Positions 22,833 to 34,725 of a stretch of 46,662 bases of DNA are shown here, piece after piece. Source of the DNA: Betaproteobacteria bacterium (GTDB taxonomy: Bacteria; Pseudomonadota; Gammaproteobacteria; Burkholderiales; SG8-39); NCBI GenBank assembly GCA_029883975.1, contig JAOUIL010000019.1, positions 1 through 46,662 of the forward strand, in the 5' to 3' direction. The stretch's first letter is position 1. Each line of letters begins with the position of its first letter. Below the pieces are notes generated by a model. The model was not told the origin of the DNA. It worked only from the letters and a program-made list of their open reading frames with translations, and made no database searches. A program made the position numbers and the translations under genes.

Positions 22833-25003
22833 AGCTTCGCCACCGCCACGGCGAGCCACTTCACGCCCTGCCGCCCGAAGTTGACCTGCACGCGCGCATC
22901 CTGCCCCTGGCCTTCGGAGTCGACGATCACGCCGGCGCCGAACTTGGCGTGCGTCACGTTCTGCCCGACGCGAAAGCCGCTCGGCGCGCCGCCCGTGCCC
23001 GCCGGCGCGCCGCCGAAGCGCGGATCGCGCTTGGGCGCGCGCGCGAACGAGCCCGCGGTGAAATGGTGCGCGGGCTTCGGCTGCACCGCCTTGACGCGCG
23101 GCGTGAGCCACTTGAGCAGACCCTGCGGCAACTCGTCCACGAAGCGCGAAGGCAGGTTGTAGCGCGTCTGCCCGTGCAGCAGCCGCGTCTGCGCGAACGA
23201 CAGGTACAGCCGGCGGCGCGCGCGCGTCAGCGCCACGTACATCAGGCGCCGCTCCTCCTCGACGCCTTCCTTCTCCACCAGGCTCTGCTCGTGCGGAAAG
23301 AGGCCCTCCTCCAGGCCGCTGACGAACACGGCGTGGAACTCCAGGCCCTTGGCGGAATGCATGGTCATCAGCTGCAGCGCGTCCTGCCCCTCGCCCGCCT
23401 GGTGCTCGCCGGCTTCCAGCGCCGCGTGCGTGAGGAACGCCGTGAGCGGGTCGACCTCCTCGCCCGACTCGCGCTCGATCTCCTCGCCGTCGAACGCCGC
23501 GGCGGCGTTCACCAGCTCGGAGAGGTTCTCTACGCGCTCGGCGCCCTCGCGCTCGCGCTTGTAGTGCTCGGCGAGGCCGCTCCTCGCCACCGCCAGCTCG
23601 ACCTTCTCGGCGAGCGTGAGGTCCTTTGCTTCCTCGCGCAGCGACTCGATCAGCGCAATGAAGGGCGCGGCCTTGCCAGGCTGCGCGAGCGCGGCTTCGT
23701 ACAGGCTGGTGCCCGCGGCCTTCGCCGCGTCCTGCAGCGCTTCCACGCTGCGCGCGCCGATGCCACGCGTAGGGAAGTTCACCACGCGCAGGAAGGCGTT
23801 GTCGTCGGCCGGCGCGGCAATCAGCCGCAGGTAGGCGAGCGCATGCTTCACCTCGGCGCGCTCGAAGAAGCGCAAGCCGCCGTACACGCGGTAGGCGAGC
23901 CCGGCGGTGAACAAGGCGTGCTCGAGCACGCGCGACTGCGCGTTCGAGCGGTAGAGCACGGCGATCTCCTGCAGGCGCAGGCCCTCGCGCGCGAGCGACT
24001 GGATCTCCTCCACCATCCAGCGCGCCTCGTCGGCGTCGGACTGCGCCTCGAACACGCGCAGCGACTCGCCGGCGCCTGCCGCCGTCCACAGGTTCTTGCC
24101 CAGGCGCTTGGCGTTGTGCGCAATCAGCGCGTTGGCCGCATCGAGGATGTTGCCGTGCGAGCGGTAGTTCTGCTCCAGGCGGATCACCTGCGTGCCGGCG
24201 TAGTCGCGCTCGAACTCGGCCATGTTGCCGACGTTCGCCCCGCGGAAGGCGTAGATCGACTGGTCGTCGTCGCCCACGGCAAACAAGCTCGCGCCGGGGC
24301 CGGCGAGCAGCTTCAGCCACCGGTACTGCAGGCGGTTGGTGTCCTGGAACTCGTCCACCAGCACGTGGCGGAAGCGCGCGCGGTAGTGCTCGCGCAGCAG
24401 CTCGTTGCGCGAGAGCAGCTCGTAGCTCCTCAGCAGCAGCTCGGCGAAGTCGACCACGCCTTCGCGCTGGCACTGCTCGTCGTAGGCGGCGTACAGCTCG
24501 GCGTGGCGGCGCGAGGCTTCGTCGGCGCCGCCGGCCTCGGCGGCGCGCCGCCCCTCTTCCTTGTGGCGCATGATGAAGTACTGCACGTCGCGCGGCGGGA
24601 AGCGGTCCTCGTCCACGTTCATCGAGCGCAGCAGGCGCTTGACCACCGCGAGCTGGTCCTGCGAGTCGAGGATCTGGAACTCGCGCGGCAGCCCCGCCTC
24701 GCGGTGGTGCGCGCGCAGCAGCCGGTTGGCGAGGCCGTGGAAAGTGCCGATCCACAGCCCGCGCGGGTTGAGCGCCAGCATCGCGCCGAGGCGCGTCTGC
24801 ATCTCGCGCGCCGCCTTGTTGGTGAACGTCACCGCCAGCACGCCCGCGGGCGACACGGCGCCCTGCTGAATGAGCCAGGCGATGCGCGTGGTGAGCACGC
24901 GCGTCTTGCCGCTGCCCGCGCCGGCGAGGATCAGCGCGTGGCCCGCGGCTATCGTGACGGCGGCGTGCTGCTCGGGGTTGAGCTGTTCGAGGTGCAGCGA
25001 CAA
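22820..25003 (-). CDS. UvrD/PcrA-type ATP-dependent DNA helicase
   Basis: A 727-residue superfamily 1A helicase translocating 3' to 5' on single-stranded DNA in excision and mismatch repair. Motifs in order: Q motif and L-N-P-E-Q; Walker A A-G-A-G-S-G-K-T (27-34); Ia T-F-T-N-K-A-A; II V-D-E-F-Q-D-T; III G-D-D-D-Q-S-I-Y-A-F-R-G-A; IV L-E-Q-N-Y-R-S; V M-T-M-H-S-A-K-G-L-E-F; VI Y-V-A-L-T-R-A-R. A C-terminal Tudor-like module (about 675-725, H-A-K-F-G-x-G-V-I) resembles that of UvrD/PcrA, which contacts RNA polymerase or UvrB. The start is TTG one base after the Bug protein stop. Another UvrD-like gene elsewhere in the genome cannot be excluded, so no symbol is given. Confidence 0.93.
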   Translation of the reverse strand: MSLHLEQLNPEQHAAVTIAAGHALILAGAGSGKTRVLTTRIAWLIQQGAVSPAGVLAVTFTNKAAREMQTRLGAMLALNPRGLWIGTFHGLANRLLRAHHREAGLPREFQILDSQDQLAVVKRLLRSMNVDEDRFPPRDVQYFIMRHKEEGRRAAEAGGADEASRRHAELYAAYDEQCQREGVVDFAELLLRSYELLSRNELLREHYRARFRHVLVDEFQDTNRLQYRWLKLLAGPGASLFAVGDDDQSIYAFRGANVGNMAEFERDYAGTQVIRLEQNYRSHGNILDAANALIAHNAKRLGKNLWTAAGAGESLRVFEAQSDADEARWMVEEIQSLAREGLRLQEIAVLYRSNAQSRVLEHALFTAGLAYRVYGGLRFFERAEVKHALAYLRLIAAPADDNAFLRVVNFPTRGIGARSVEALQDAAKAAGTSLYEAALAQPGKAAPFIALIESLREEAKDLTLAEKVELAVARSGLAEHYKREREGAERVENLSELVNAAAAFDGEEIERESGEEVDPLTAFLTHAALEAGEHQAGEGQDALQLMTMHSAKGLEFHAVFVSGLEEGLFPHEQSLVEKEGVEEERRLMYVALTRARRRLYLSFAQTRLLHGQTRYNLPSRFVDELPQGLLKWLTPRVKAVQPKPAHHFTAGSFARAPKRDPRFGGAPAGTGGAPSGFRVGQNVTHAKFGAGVIVDSEGQGQDARVQVNFGRQGVKWLAVAVAKLQAA

Positions 25004-25004
25004 A

Positions 25005-25955
25005 TCAGTTGACGCGGATCTTCAGGTCGGCGACCAGTCCGCGGTACATCTCGAAGTTGGCGCGCACCAGCTGCGCGAAGGCTTCCGTGCTGCCGCCGAC
25101 GGGCTCGAGCGCCGCCTTGGCGAGGCGCTCGCGCACCGCAGGGTCGGCCAGCGCCTTGTCGAACTCGGCATTCAGGCGCCGCACGATCTGCGCGTCGGTG
25201 CCGGCGGGCACGAACACGCCGAGCCACTGGTCGATGACCAGGCCCTTCATTCCCGCTTCCTCGTAGGTCGGCACTTCCGGCAGGCTCGGCGCGCGCTTCT
25301 TCGTGGTCTGCGCGAGGATCTTCACCTTGCCCGACTTGTGGTGCGGGATCACCGGCGTCGAGCCGAGCGAGGCGATCGGCACCTGGCCGCCGAGGAAGTC
25401 GGCGATCGCCTGGCCGCCGCCCTTGTAGGGCACGTGCGTGAGCTGGATGCCGGCGAGCTTGGCGAACCACTCGGCGGCGATGTGCTGCTGCGAGCCGGCG
25501 CCCGAGGTGGCGTAGGCGAGCCCGGGCTTCTGTTTGGCGAGCGCCACCAGCCCGGCGAGGTCCGCCACGCCGAGCGACGGATGCACCGCGAGCACCACGG
25601 GCTGGCTGGTGAGCTGGATGACGGGCACGAGCTGCGTCATCGGATCGTAGTTGAGCTTGTAGACGTGCGGCGCGCTGGCGACGAAATCCGGCGCCACCAG
25701 CACCGTGTAGCCGTCCGGGTCGCTCTTGACCGCCGCTTCGATGCCGATGTTACCGCCCGCGCCCGCGCGGTTCTCGACCAGCACCGACTGGCCGAGCGCC
25801 GGCGCGATGCGCTCGGCGAGCGTGCGCGCCGTGACATCGGTCGAGCCGCCCGGCGGGTACGGCACGATGAGGCGCACGGGCTTGGACGGCCAGCCCTGGG
25901 CCTGCGCGGCGAGCGCGCAGAGGGCAACGGCGAAGGCGAGGAACAGGCGTGCCAT
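25005..25955 (-). CDS. Bug-type tripartite tricarboxylate transporter solute-binding protein
   Basis: A 316-residue periplasmic binding protein with a signal peptide (1-19, ending AAQAQ). Hallmarks of the TctC/Bug family are W-P-S-K-P-V-R-L-I-V-P-Y-P-P-G-G-S-T-D-V-T-A-R at the mature N terminus, V-E-N-R-A-G-A-G-G-N-I-G, and H-V-P-Y-K-G-G-G-Q-A. Such proteins bind carboxylates or other small solutes and are greatly expanded in Burkholderiales, mostly as orphans. No TctA/TctB permease is here. TAGAGT, made partly of the FecR-SPOR stop codon, lies 7 nt before the ATG. The ligand cannot be read. Confidence 0.92.
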   Translation of the reverse strand: MARLFLAFAVALCALAAQAQGWPSKPVRLIVPYPPGGSTDVTARTLAERIAPALGQSVLVENRAGAGGNIGIEAAVKSDPDGYTVLVAPDFVASAPHVYKLNYDPMTQLVPVIQLTSQPVVLAVHPSLGVADLAGLVALAKQKPGLAYATSGAGSQQHIAAEWFAKLAGIQLTHVPYKGGGQAIADFLGGQVPIASLGSTPVIPHHKSGKVKILAQTTKKRAPSLPEVPTYEEAGMKGLVIDQWLGVFVPAGTDAQIVRRLNAEFDKALADPAVRERLAKAALEPVGGSTEAFAQLVRANFEMYRGLVADLKIRVN

Positions 25956-25965
25956 GGTGCGAACT

Positions 25966-26847
25966 CTACAGGGAAACGCTCGGATCGACGACGCCCGCCA
26001 TGCCGCGCAGCTGCTCGCGCAGCGCCTCGGCGTCGGCGCGCGACGCGAGGCGCGAGATCTGCACCAGGTAGACGCGCGCGTCGCCCGCCATCGTCGGGTG
26101 GATGCGCGCCGCGTAGCCCGCGTCGCGCAGGCGGTCGTAGAGCTCGAGCGCCGCAGCCTGCGTCTTCGCGCGCGCGAGCGTCAGGCGCCACTTGCCGTCC
26201 CGGCGCGCCGCGCCGCCGCCCTCGGCGATCTCGGTCTCGCGTGCCCACTGCGCGAGCTGCACCGGGTCGACGAAGCCCACGGGCTGCGTCCGGCCGTTGT
26301 CACGCTGGTAGAACTGGCGCGGCTGGTCCATGGTCACCGGCGCCTCGCCCTCGGCGCCGACTTCGATCCTGCCCTCGATAAGGCACACGACCTGGCGCTC
26401 GGGCACCGACTTGCCCCACAGGTCGGTGCCGCGGATGCCCGCGGTGACGGTCGCCACGCGAATGCTGACGTCGCGGCGCCGCGGCTTGCCGAGTACGTCG
26501 GTGGTGAAGCGGAACGCGCCTTCCAGCACGTTGAGCGCCGCGGCGAACACGCCGCCGCGGTCCGGGGCCAGCTCGGCGATGCGCATCGACGCCTTCTCGC
26601 CGAGCTTCACCACGCTGCCTTCGGCGAGCCTGACATACAGGCGCGCGCCGGCACCAGTGCGCAACTCGTCGCCGCTTCTCAGCTCGACGCCGGGCGCGAG
26701 CGGCGCGCGCCGCACGCTGCCCAGCACGTTGCGCTCCACCCACGCCGGCATCTGCATGCCTTCGACGACCGCGGCGGCCGCGGCCTGCGCCTGCGGCGCG
26801 GCGAGCGCCAGCAGCGATGCCCACAGGACGTTTCGAAAGAGTCTCAT
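25966..26847 (-). CDS. FecR-domain and SPOR-domain exported protein
   Basis: A 293-residue protein. The ATG at 26847 has GGAGG 7 nt upstream and opens a signal peptide (MRLFRNVLWASLLALAAPQAQA). Residues about 45-160 form a FecR-type fold: L-R-S-G-D-E-L-R-T-G-A-G-A-R-L-Y-V-R-L-A-E-G-S, G-A-F-R-F-T-T and V-T-A-G-I-R-G-T-D-L. Residues about 212-290 look like a SPOR domain (W-R-L-T-L-A...L-R-D-A-G-Y-A-A-R-I...Y-L-V-Q-I-S), which binds denuded septal peptidoglycan. Unlike true FecR there is no N-terminal sigma-binding cytoplasmic part. A periplasmic role at the cell wall is likely; the partner is unknown. Confidence 0.78.
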   Translation of the reverse strand: MRLFRNVLWASLLALAAPQAQAAAAAVVEGMQMPAWVERNVLGSVRRAPLAPGVELRSGDELRTGAGARLYVRLAEGSVVKLGEKASMRIAELAPDRGGVFAAALNVLEGAFRFTTDVLGKPRRRDVSIRVATVTAGIRGTDLWGKSVPERQVVCLIEGRIEVGAEGEAPVTMDQPRQFYQRDNGRTQPVGFVDPVQLAQWARETEIAEGGGAARRDGKWRLTLARAKTQAAALELYDRLRDAGYAARIHPTMAGDARVYLVQISRLASRADAEALREQLRGMAGVVDPSVSL

Positions 26848-26908
26848 CCGTCGCCTCCCGCTCGTTTGACCTGCCACGGAAGCGCGTCGGCGCGAAGAGG
26901 GGATGCGC

Positions 26909-29984
<3,076 letters not shown>

Positions 29985-29985
<1 letters not shown>

Positions 29986-30989
29986 TGCAGCTGCGCGCCG
30001 AGCAGCTCGAGCAGCACCTGGCAAAGCAGCTCGCGGCGCTTTACGTGGTGCACGGCGACGAGCCGCTGCTCGCGCTGGAGGCGGCCGATGCGGTGCGCGC
30101 GGCCGCGCGCCGCAAGGGGCTCGCGGAGCGCGAAGTCTTCATCGTGGAGCGCGGCTTCGACTGGAGCGCGTTCGCGCACGCGGGCGCGAGCCGGTCGCTG
30201 TTCGGCGGCGGCAAGATCGTCGAGCTGCGCCTGCCCGGGGGCAAGCCCGGCACCCAGGGCGCGCAGGCGATCGTCGAGTATTGCGCGCGGCTCGATGCCG
30301 AGATGCTGACGCTGGTCAGCCTGCCGCGCCTGGACCGCGCCGGACAGTCCTCGGCCTGGTTCGCGGCGCTCGCCGCCGCGGGCGTGGTGGTCGAGATCTG
30401 GCCGGTCGAGCGCGCGCGCCTGCCGCAGTGGATCGCGGCGCGCCTCGCCCGCCAGCAGCAGAAGGCGCCGGCCGAGGTGCTCGAGTACCTCGCCGAGCGC
30501 GTGGAGGGAAACCTGCTCGCCGCGCACCAGGAGGTGCTCAAGCTCGCGCTGCTCGCGCCGCCCGGCGAGCTGTCGATGGACACGGTCGAGGAGGCGGTGG
30601 CGTCGGTCGCGCGCTACGACCCGTACGCGGCCGCCGAGGCGCTCGTGTCGGGAGACTTGGCGCGCTACGCGCGCGTGCTCGACGGCCTGCGCGGCGAGGG
30701 CGAGGCGCCGACCTTCGTGCTGTACGCGATCGCCGGCGCGCTGTTCGCGCTGCGCGGCGCGCTCGCCGGGCGGCCGCTCGAGCGCCTGTTCGGCGAGCAC
30801 CGCGTGTTCCACAAGCCGCTGCAGCGCGCGGTGCAAGGCGCAACGCGCCGCCATGCGCCGCGTACCCTCGACGCCGCGCTCGCGCAGGCCGCGCGCATCG
30901 ACCGCGCCATCAAGGGCGTGGCGCGCGAGGACCCGTGGGATGCGTTCGCCGCCCTCGGGTTAATATTGTGCGGTGGATCAAAAGCTTGA
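29985..30989 (+). CDS. holA: DNA polymerase III subunit delta
   Basis: A 334-residue clamp-loader subunit that opens the beta clamp. The ATG shares one base with the lptE stop. Visible features: the N-terminal V-V-H-G-D-E-P-L-L segment, [10 protein letters not shown], the middle [14 protein letters not shown] helix, and the C-terminal collar domain with D-P-W-D-A-F. The length is close to E. coli HolA (343). It overlaps proA by 17 bp. Confidence 0.94.
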
Positions 30990-32241
30990 CGTAAAGTCCT
31001 ATGTGCGCGGCCTGGGCCAGGCCGCGCGCGCCGCGGCGCGCGTGCTGGCGCGCGCCGAGACCGCGCAGAAGAATCGCGCGCTCGCGGCGATGGCCGCGCA
31101 GATCCGTGCGCGGCAGGCCGAGCTGCTCGCCGCCAACCGCGACGACGTCGCGCAGGCGACGAAGGACGGTCGCGACGCGGCGTTTGTGGACCGCCTGACG
31201 CTCACCCCCGCGCTCGTCGAGCAGATGGCGGCCGGCCTCGAGCAGGTGGCGGCGCTGCCGGACCCCGTAGGCGAGGTCACCGAGCGCGTGAAGCGCCCCA
31301 CCGGCATCGAGGTGGCGCGCATGCGCGTGCCGATCGGCGTGATCGGCATCATCTATGAGTCGCGCCCGAACGTGACCGCCGACGCCGCGGGACTGTGCAT
31401 GAAGGCGGGCAACGCCTGCATCCTGCGCGGCGGCTCGGAAGCGCTGCACTCCAACCAGTCGATCGCGGCCTGCGTGCGCGCCGGGCTCGCGGCCGCCGGG
31501 CTGCCCGAGGCCGCCGTGCAAGTGGTGGAGACCGCCGACCGCGCCGCGGTGGGCGAGCTGATCACGCTGCACGAGTCCGTCGACCTGATCGTGCCGCGCG
31601 GCGGGAAGGACCTGATCGCGCGCCTGATGCGCGAGTCACGCATCCCGATGCTCAAGCACCTCGACGGCGTGTGCCACGTGTACGTGGACGACCGCGCCGA
31701 CCCGGCGATGGCCGTGCGCATCGCCGACAACGCCAAGACGCAACGCTACGGCACCTGCAACACCATGGAGACGCTGCTGGTCGCCGAGGGCATCGCGCCG
31801 CGCGTGCTGCCCGAGATCGCGAGCATCTATCGCGCCAAGGGCGTGGAGATGCGCGCCGACGAGCGCGCGCGCCGGCTCGTGCCCGAGGCGAAACCCGCCA
31901 CCGAGCAGGACTTCCGCACGGAGTGGCTCGCGCCGGTGGTCTCGATCCGCGTGGTGAAGGGCCTGGACGAGGCGATCGAGCACATCGCGAAGTATGGCTC
32001 GCAGCACACCGACGCCATCGTCACGCAGGACGAGGCGCGCGCGCAGCGCTTCCTGCGCGAGGTGGATTCCAGCTCGGTGCTGGTCAACGCCTCGACGCGC
32101 TTTGCCGACGGCTACGAGTTCGGCCTGGGCGCCGAGATCGGCATCTCCACCGACAAGCTGCACGCGCGCGGGCCCGTCGGGCTCGAAGGGCTCACCACGC
32201 AGAAGTTCGTGGTGCTCGGCCACGGCGAGATCCGCAGCTGA
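30973..32241 (+). CDS. proA: Gamma-glutamyl phosphate reductase
   Basis: A 422-residue aldehyde-dehydrogenase-fold enzyme reducing gamma-glutamyl phosphate to glutamate semialdehyde with NADPH, the second step of proline synthesis. The catalytic cysteine is C262 in [27 protein letters not shown] is the family opening of the cofactor domain, and V-P-R-G-G-K-D-L-I and [11 protein letters not shown] are also present. The GTG start lies within holA. The stop TGA is shared with a CTGA junction to the MFS gene. No proB is in the window. Confidence 0.97.
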   Translation: MDQKLDVKSYVRGLGQAARAAARVLARAETAQKNRALAAMAAQIRARQAELLAANRDDVAQATKDGRDAAFVDRLTLTPALVEQMAAGLEQVAALPDPVGEVTERVKRPTGIEVARMRVPIGVIGIIYESRPNVTADAAGLCMKAGNACILRGGSEALHSNQSIAACVRAGLAAAGLPEAAVQVVETADRAAVGELITLHESVDLIVPRGGKDLIARLMRESRIPMLKHLDGVCHVYVDDRADPAMAVRIADNAKTQRYGTCNTMETLLVAEGIAPRVLPEIASIYRAKGVEMRADERARRLVPEAKPATEQDFRTEWLAPVVSIRVVKGLDEAIEHIAKYGSQHTDAIVTQDEARAQRFLREVDSSSVLVNASTRFADGYEFGLGAEIGISTDKLHARGPVGLEGLTTQKFVVLGHGEIRS

Positions 32242-33413
32242 GCGCGGCGCCGGCCGCGGCGCGCCCGCGCCGCATCCTGCCGGTCATCGTCGCCTCGCAG
32301 TTCGCGGGCGCATCGGTGTGGTTCGCGGGCAACGCCGTGCTCGCCGACCTGCAGCGGCACTGGGGCCTGCCCGCCGAGGCGCTCGGCTACACGACCTCCG
32401 CGGTGCAGCTCGGCTTCATCGCCGGCACGCTCGCGTTCGCTTTCTTCGCGGTCGCCGACCGCCACTCGCCGCGCCTGGTGTTCCTGCTGTGCGCGCTCGC
32501 GGCGGCGGCAGCCAACGCGGCGCTGCTCGGCGCGGCCGGCAGCCTCGGCGCGCTGCTCGCGCTGCGCTTCGCGACCGGGTTCTTCCTCGCCGGCATCTAC
32601 CCCGTCGGCATGAAGATCGCCTCGGGCTGGTACCAGAAGGATCTCGGCAACGCGCTCGGATTCCTGGTCGGCGCGCTGGTGGCGGGCACGGCGTTCCCGC
32701 ACCTGCTGCGCGGGCTCGGCCAGGCCCTGCCCTGGCAGCAGGTCGTGCTCGGCGCCTCGGGGGTCGCGGCGCTCGGCGGGCTGCTGATGTTCGCGCTCGT
32801 GCCCGACGGCCCGCACCTCGCGAAAGGCGCGCGCTTCGATCCGCGCGCGCTCGCCGCGGTGTTCCGCGTGAAGGCGTTCCGCGCCTCCGCCTTCGGCTAC
32901 TTCGGGCACATGTGGGAGCTGTACGCGTTCTGGGCCTTCGCGCCGTGGATGCTGGCGCAGCGCGGCGTGCCCGACGTGTCGCTGTGGAGCTTCGCCATTA
33001 TCGCCGTGGGTGCCCTCGGCTGCGTGGCCGGCGGCCTGGTGTCGCTCAAGCGCGGCAGCGCGCCGGTCGCCTTTGCGCAGCTCTCGGCCTCGGGCCTGTG
33101 CTGCCTCCTCTCGCCGCTCCTCTTCTTCGCGCCCACCCCGGTGTTCCTCGGCTTTTTGCTATTCTGGGGCGTGGTGGTCGTCGGCGATTCGCCCCAGTTC
33201 TCGGCCCTGAATGCGCAAAGCGCCCCCCGCGAGCGCGTCGGCTCGGCGCTCACCATCGCCAACTGCATCGGCTTCGGCATCACCGTCTTCAGCATCGAGC
33301 TGCTCAATTCCGCCTCGCGCCAGCTCGCGCCGCAGTGGCTGTTCCTGCTGCTCGTGCCGGGGCCGCTCGCCGGCCTCGCCGCTCTGCGCCCCCTGCTGCG
33401 GCGCGCCGCTTGA
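32238..33413 (+). CDS. MFS transporter with probable CTG start
   Basis: A 391-residue major facilitator protein with about 12 hydrophobic helices. [14 protein letters not shown] is the loop 2-3 signature, and the second half begins near residue 205. No ATG, GTG or TTG is in frame between the proA 3' end and the middle of TM1. The CTG at 32238 overlaps the proA stop as CTGA, the same geometry as other junctions here, so CTG is the most likely start; a GTG at the W-F-A-G-N segment would cut into TM1. The 1-bp overlap with nadD shows tight coupling. Substrate not recognisable. Confidence 0.78.
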   Translation: MSAAPAAARPRRILPVIVASQFAGASVWFAGNAVLADLQRHWGLPAEALGYTTSAVQLGFIAGTLAFAFFAVADRHSPRLVFLLCALAAAAANAALLGAAGSLGALLALRFATGFFLAGIYPVGMKIASGWYQKDLGNALGFLVGALVAGTAFPHLLRGLGQALPWQQVVLGASGVAALGGLLMFALVPDGPHLAKGARFDPRALAAVFRVKAFRASAFGYFGHMWELYAFWAFAPWMLAQRGVPDVSLWSFAIIAVGALGCVAGGLVSLKRGSAPVAFAQLSASGLCCLLSPLLFFAPTPVFLGFLLFWGVVVVGDSPQFSALNAQSAPRERVGSALTIANCIGFGITVFSIELLNSASRQLAPQWLFLLLVPGPLAGLAALRPLLRRAA

Positions 33414-33961
33414 TGGCCATCGGCATCCTCGGCGGCACCTTCGACCCGGTTCACAACGCGCACCTGGCGATGGCGCGCGCGGCGCTCGAGGCGCTGGCGC
33501 TGGAGCGCGTGCTGTTCCTGCCGACCGGCGCGCCGCGCTACCGCGCGCCGGCGCTCGCCTCGGGCGCGCACCGCGTGGCGATGCTGCGCCTCGCGATCGC
33601 CGGCGAGCCGCGCTTCACGGTGGACGAGCGCGAGCTCGCGCCCGGCCACTCGGGCTACACCATCGACACGCTCGCCGGCTTCACGCAGCGTCCGGTGCTA
33701 CTGCTCGGCGCCGACCAGTATGCGAAATTCGAGACCTGGCACCGCTGGCGCGAGATTCTCGAGCGCGCGGACCTGGCGGTGTTCGCGCGTCCGGGCTCGG
33801 AGTTCCGCGACGGCCGCGCCCGCCAGGTGCCGTTCGTTCCCATGGACGTCTCGGCAAGCGGGATCCGCGCGCGCCTCGCGCGCGGCGAGAGCATCGCGGG
33901 GCTCGTGCCGCCGGCCGTCGCCGACTACATCGCCCGCCACAGGCTCTATGGACATCCGTAA
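33413..33961 (+). CDS. nadD: Nicotinate-nucleotide adenylyltransferase
   Basis: A 182-residue enzyme transferring AMP to nicotinate mononucleotide in NAD synthesis. G-G-T-F-D-P-V-H-N-A-H-L (7-18) is the nucleotidyltransferase motif, G-A-D-Q-Y and W-H-R-W are in the substrate region, and S-A-S-G-I-R near residue 145 corresponds to I-S-S-T-x-I-R. It is shorter than most bacterial NadD (about 210), with a tight loop after Y-T-I-D-T-L. The ATG shares a base with the MFS stop, and the 3' end overlaps rsfS by 14 bp. Confidence 0.94.
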   Translation: MAIGILGGTFDPVHNAHLAMARAALEALALERVLFLPTGAPRYRAPALASGAHRVAMLRLAIAGEPRFTVDERELAPGHSGYTIDTLAGFTQRPVLLLGADQYAKFETWHRWREILERADLAVFARPGSEFRDGRARQVPFVPMDVSASGIRARLARGESIAGLVPPAVADYIARHRLYGHP

Positions 33962-34322
33962 GAAGCAACGCGCCGTCGTCGACGCCCTCGAGGACGTGAA
34001 GGGGCGGGACATCGTCGTCTTCAACGTGGCAAGCCTGTCGCCGTTCTTCGAGCGCGTGGTGATCGCCAGCGGCGATTCCAGCCGCCAGGTCAAGGCGCTG
34101 GCCGACCACGTGCAGGAGAAGCTGCGCGCGCTCGGCGCGCGCGTGCACGGCGTGGAGGGACAGGCGAGCGGCGAGTGGGTGCTGGTCGACCTGGGCGACA
34201 TCGTGGTGCATGTCATGCACCCGGCGGTGCGCAGCTATTACAACCTCGAGGAAATCTGGGGCGGGCGCCCCGTGCGCCTGAAGCGCCATGGCAAGGCTGC
34301 TGCTCGTCGCGCAGGGCGCTAG
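33948..34322 (+). CDS. rsfS: Ribosome silencing factor RsfS
   Basis: A 124-residue protein that binds ribosomal protein L14 and blocks subunit joining when nutrients are scarce. Family features: an N-terminal helix V-V-D-A-L-E-D-V-K-G-R-D-I, the F-F-E-R-V-V-I-A-S-G-D-S-S-R-Q-V region, G-E-W-V-L-V-D-L-G-D-I-V-V-H-V-M, and Y-Y-N-L-E-E-I-W-G. The ATG lies inside nadD and the 3' end runs 35 bp into rlmH. The nadD-rsfS-rlmH order is a widespread bacterial arrangement. Confidence 0.95.
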   Translation: MDIRKKQRAVVDALEDVKGRDIVVFNVASLSPFFERVVIASGDSSRQVKALADHVQEKLRALGARVHGVEGQASGEWVLVDLGDIVVHVMHPAVRSYYNLEEIWGGRPVRLKRHGKAAARRAGR

Positions 34323-34686
34323 GCTGCGCGGCTGGGCGGCGGCGGCGCGCGACGAGTACCTGGCGCGCATGCCGCGCGGCTATGCGGTGCAATGCGTGGA
34401 CCAGGTGCCGCGCGGCGCGCGTATCGTCGCCCTGGACGAGCGCGGCGAGGCCCTGACCAGCGCGCAGTTCGCCTCGCTGCTGGCGCGCTGGGCCGGCGCG
34501 CAGGCGGCCACCGCGTTCGTGGTCGGCGGCCCCGACGGGCTGGACACGCAGACAAGGAAGGGCGCCGAGCGGCTGCTGCGCCTTTCCTCGCTCACGCTGC
34601 CGCACGCGCTCGCGCAGGTGGTGCTCGCCGAGCAGCTGTACCGCGCGGCAACGCGCCTCACCGGGCATCCTTACCACCGCGAATAG
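34288..34686 (+). CDS. rlmH: 23S rRNA pseudouridine1915 N3-methyltransferase RlmH, shortened
   Basis: A 132-residue SPOUT methyltransferase acting on pseudouridine 1915 of 23S rRNA. The C-terminal half is well conserved: I-V-A-L-D-E-R-G, the SAM-binding V-V-G-G-P-D-G-L, and the knot region L-S-S-L-T-L-P-H...A-E-Q-L-Y-R-A ending in G-H-P-Y-H-R-E. It is about 23 residues shorter than the 155-residue E. coli enzyme. The missing part is internal, between residues about 36 and 41, where family members carry a K-R-rich linker and an E-G-x-x-L-L helix. No frameshift is visible. It overlaps rsfS by 35 bp. Confidence 0.88.
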   Translation: MARLLLVAQGARLRGWAAAARDEYLARMPRGYAVQCVDQVPRGARIVALDERGEALTSAQFASLLARWAGAQAATAFVVGGPDGLDTQTRKGAERLLRLSSLTLPHALAQVVLAEQLYRAATRLTGHPYHRE

Positions 34687-34701
34687 CCCGGCGGGCTTTG
34701 T

Positions 34702-34707
34702 TACACT
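34702..34707 (+). promoter_or_regulatory. Possible -10 box of maf
   Basis: TACACT lies 18 nt before the maf ATG in the 39-nt gap after rlmH, preceded by a GC-rich hairpin (CCCGGCGGG). It would give a leader of about 12 nt. Confidence 0.25.
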
Positions 34708-34725
34708 CGGCCGAGCCCCGACGCC

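Noticed and set aside
21038-25012. A 1324-codon open frame on the plus strand opposite ilvA and the helicase
   Set aside because: It is an antisense shadow. Its translation is Arg/His/Ala/Leu-rich without domain structure, while ilvA and the helicase on the minus strand have complete motif sets. Very high GC makes stops rare in such frames.
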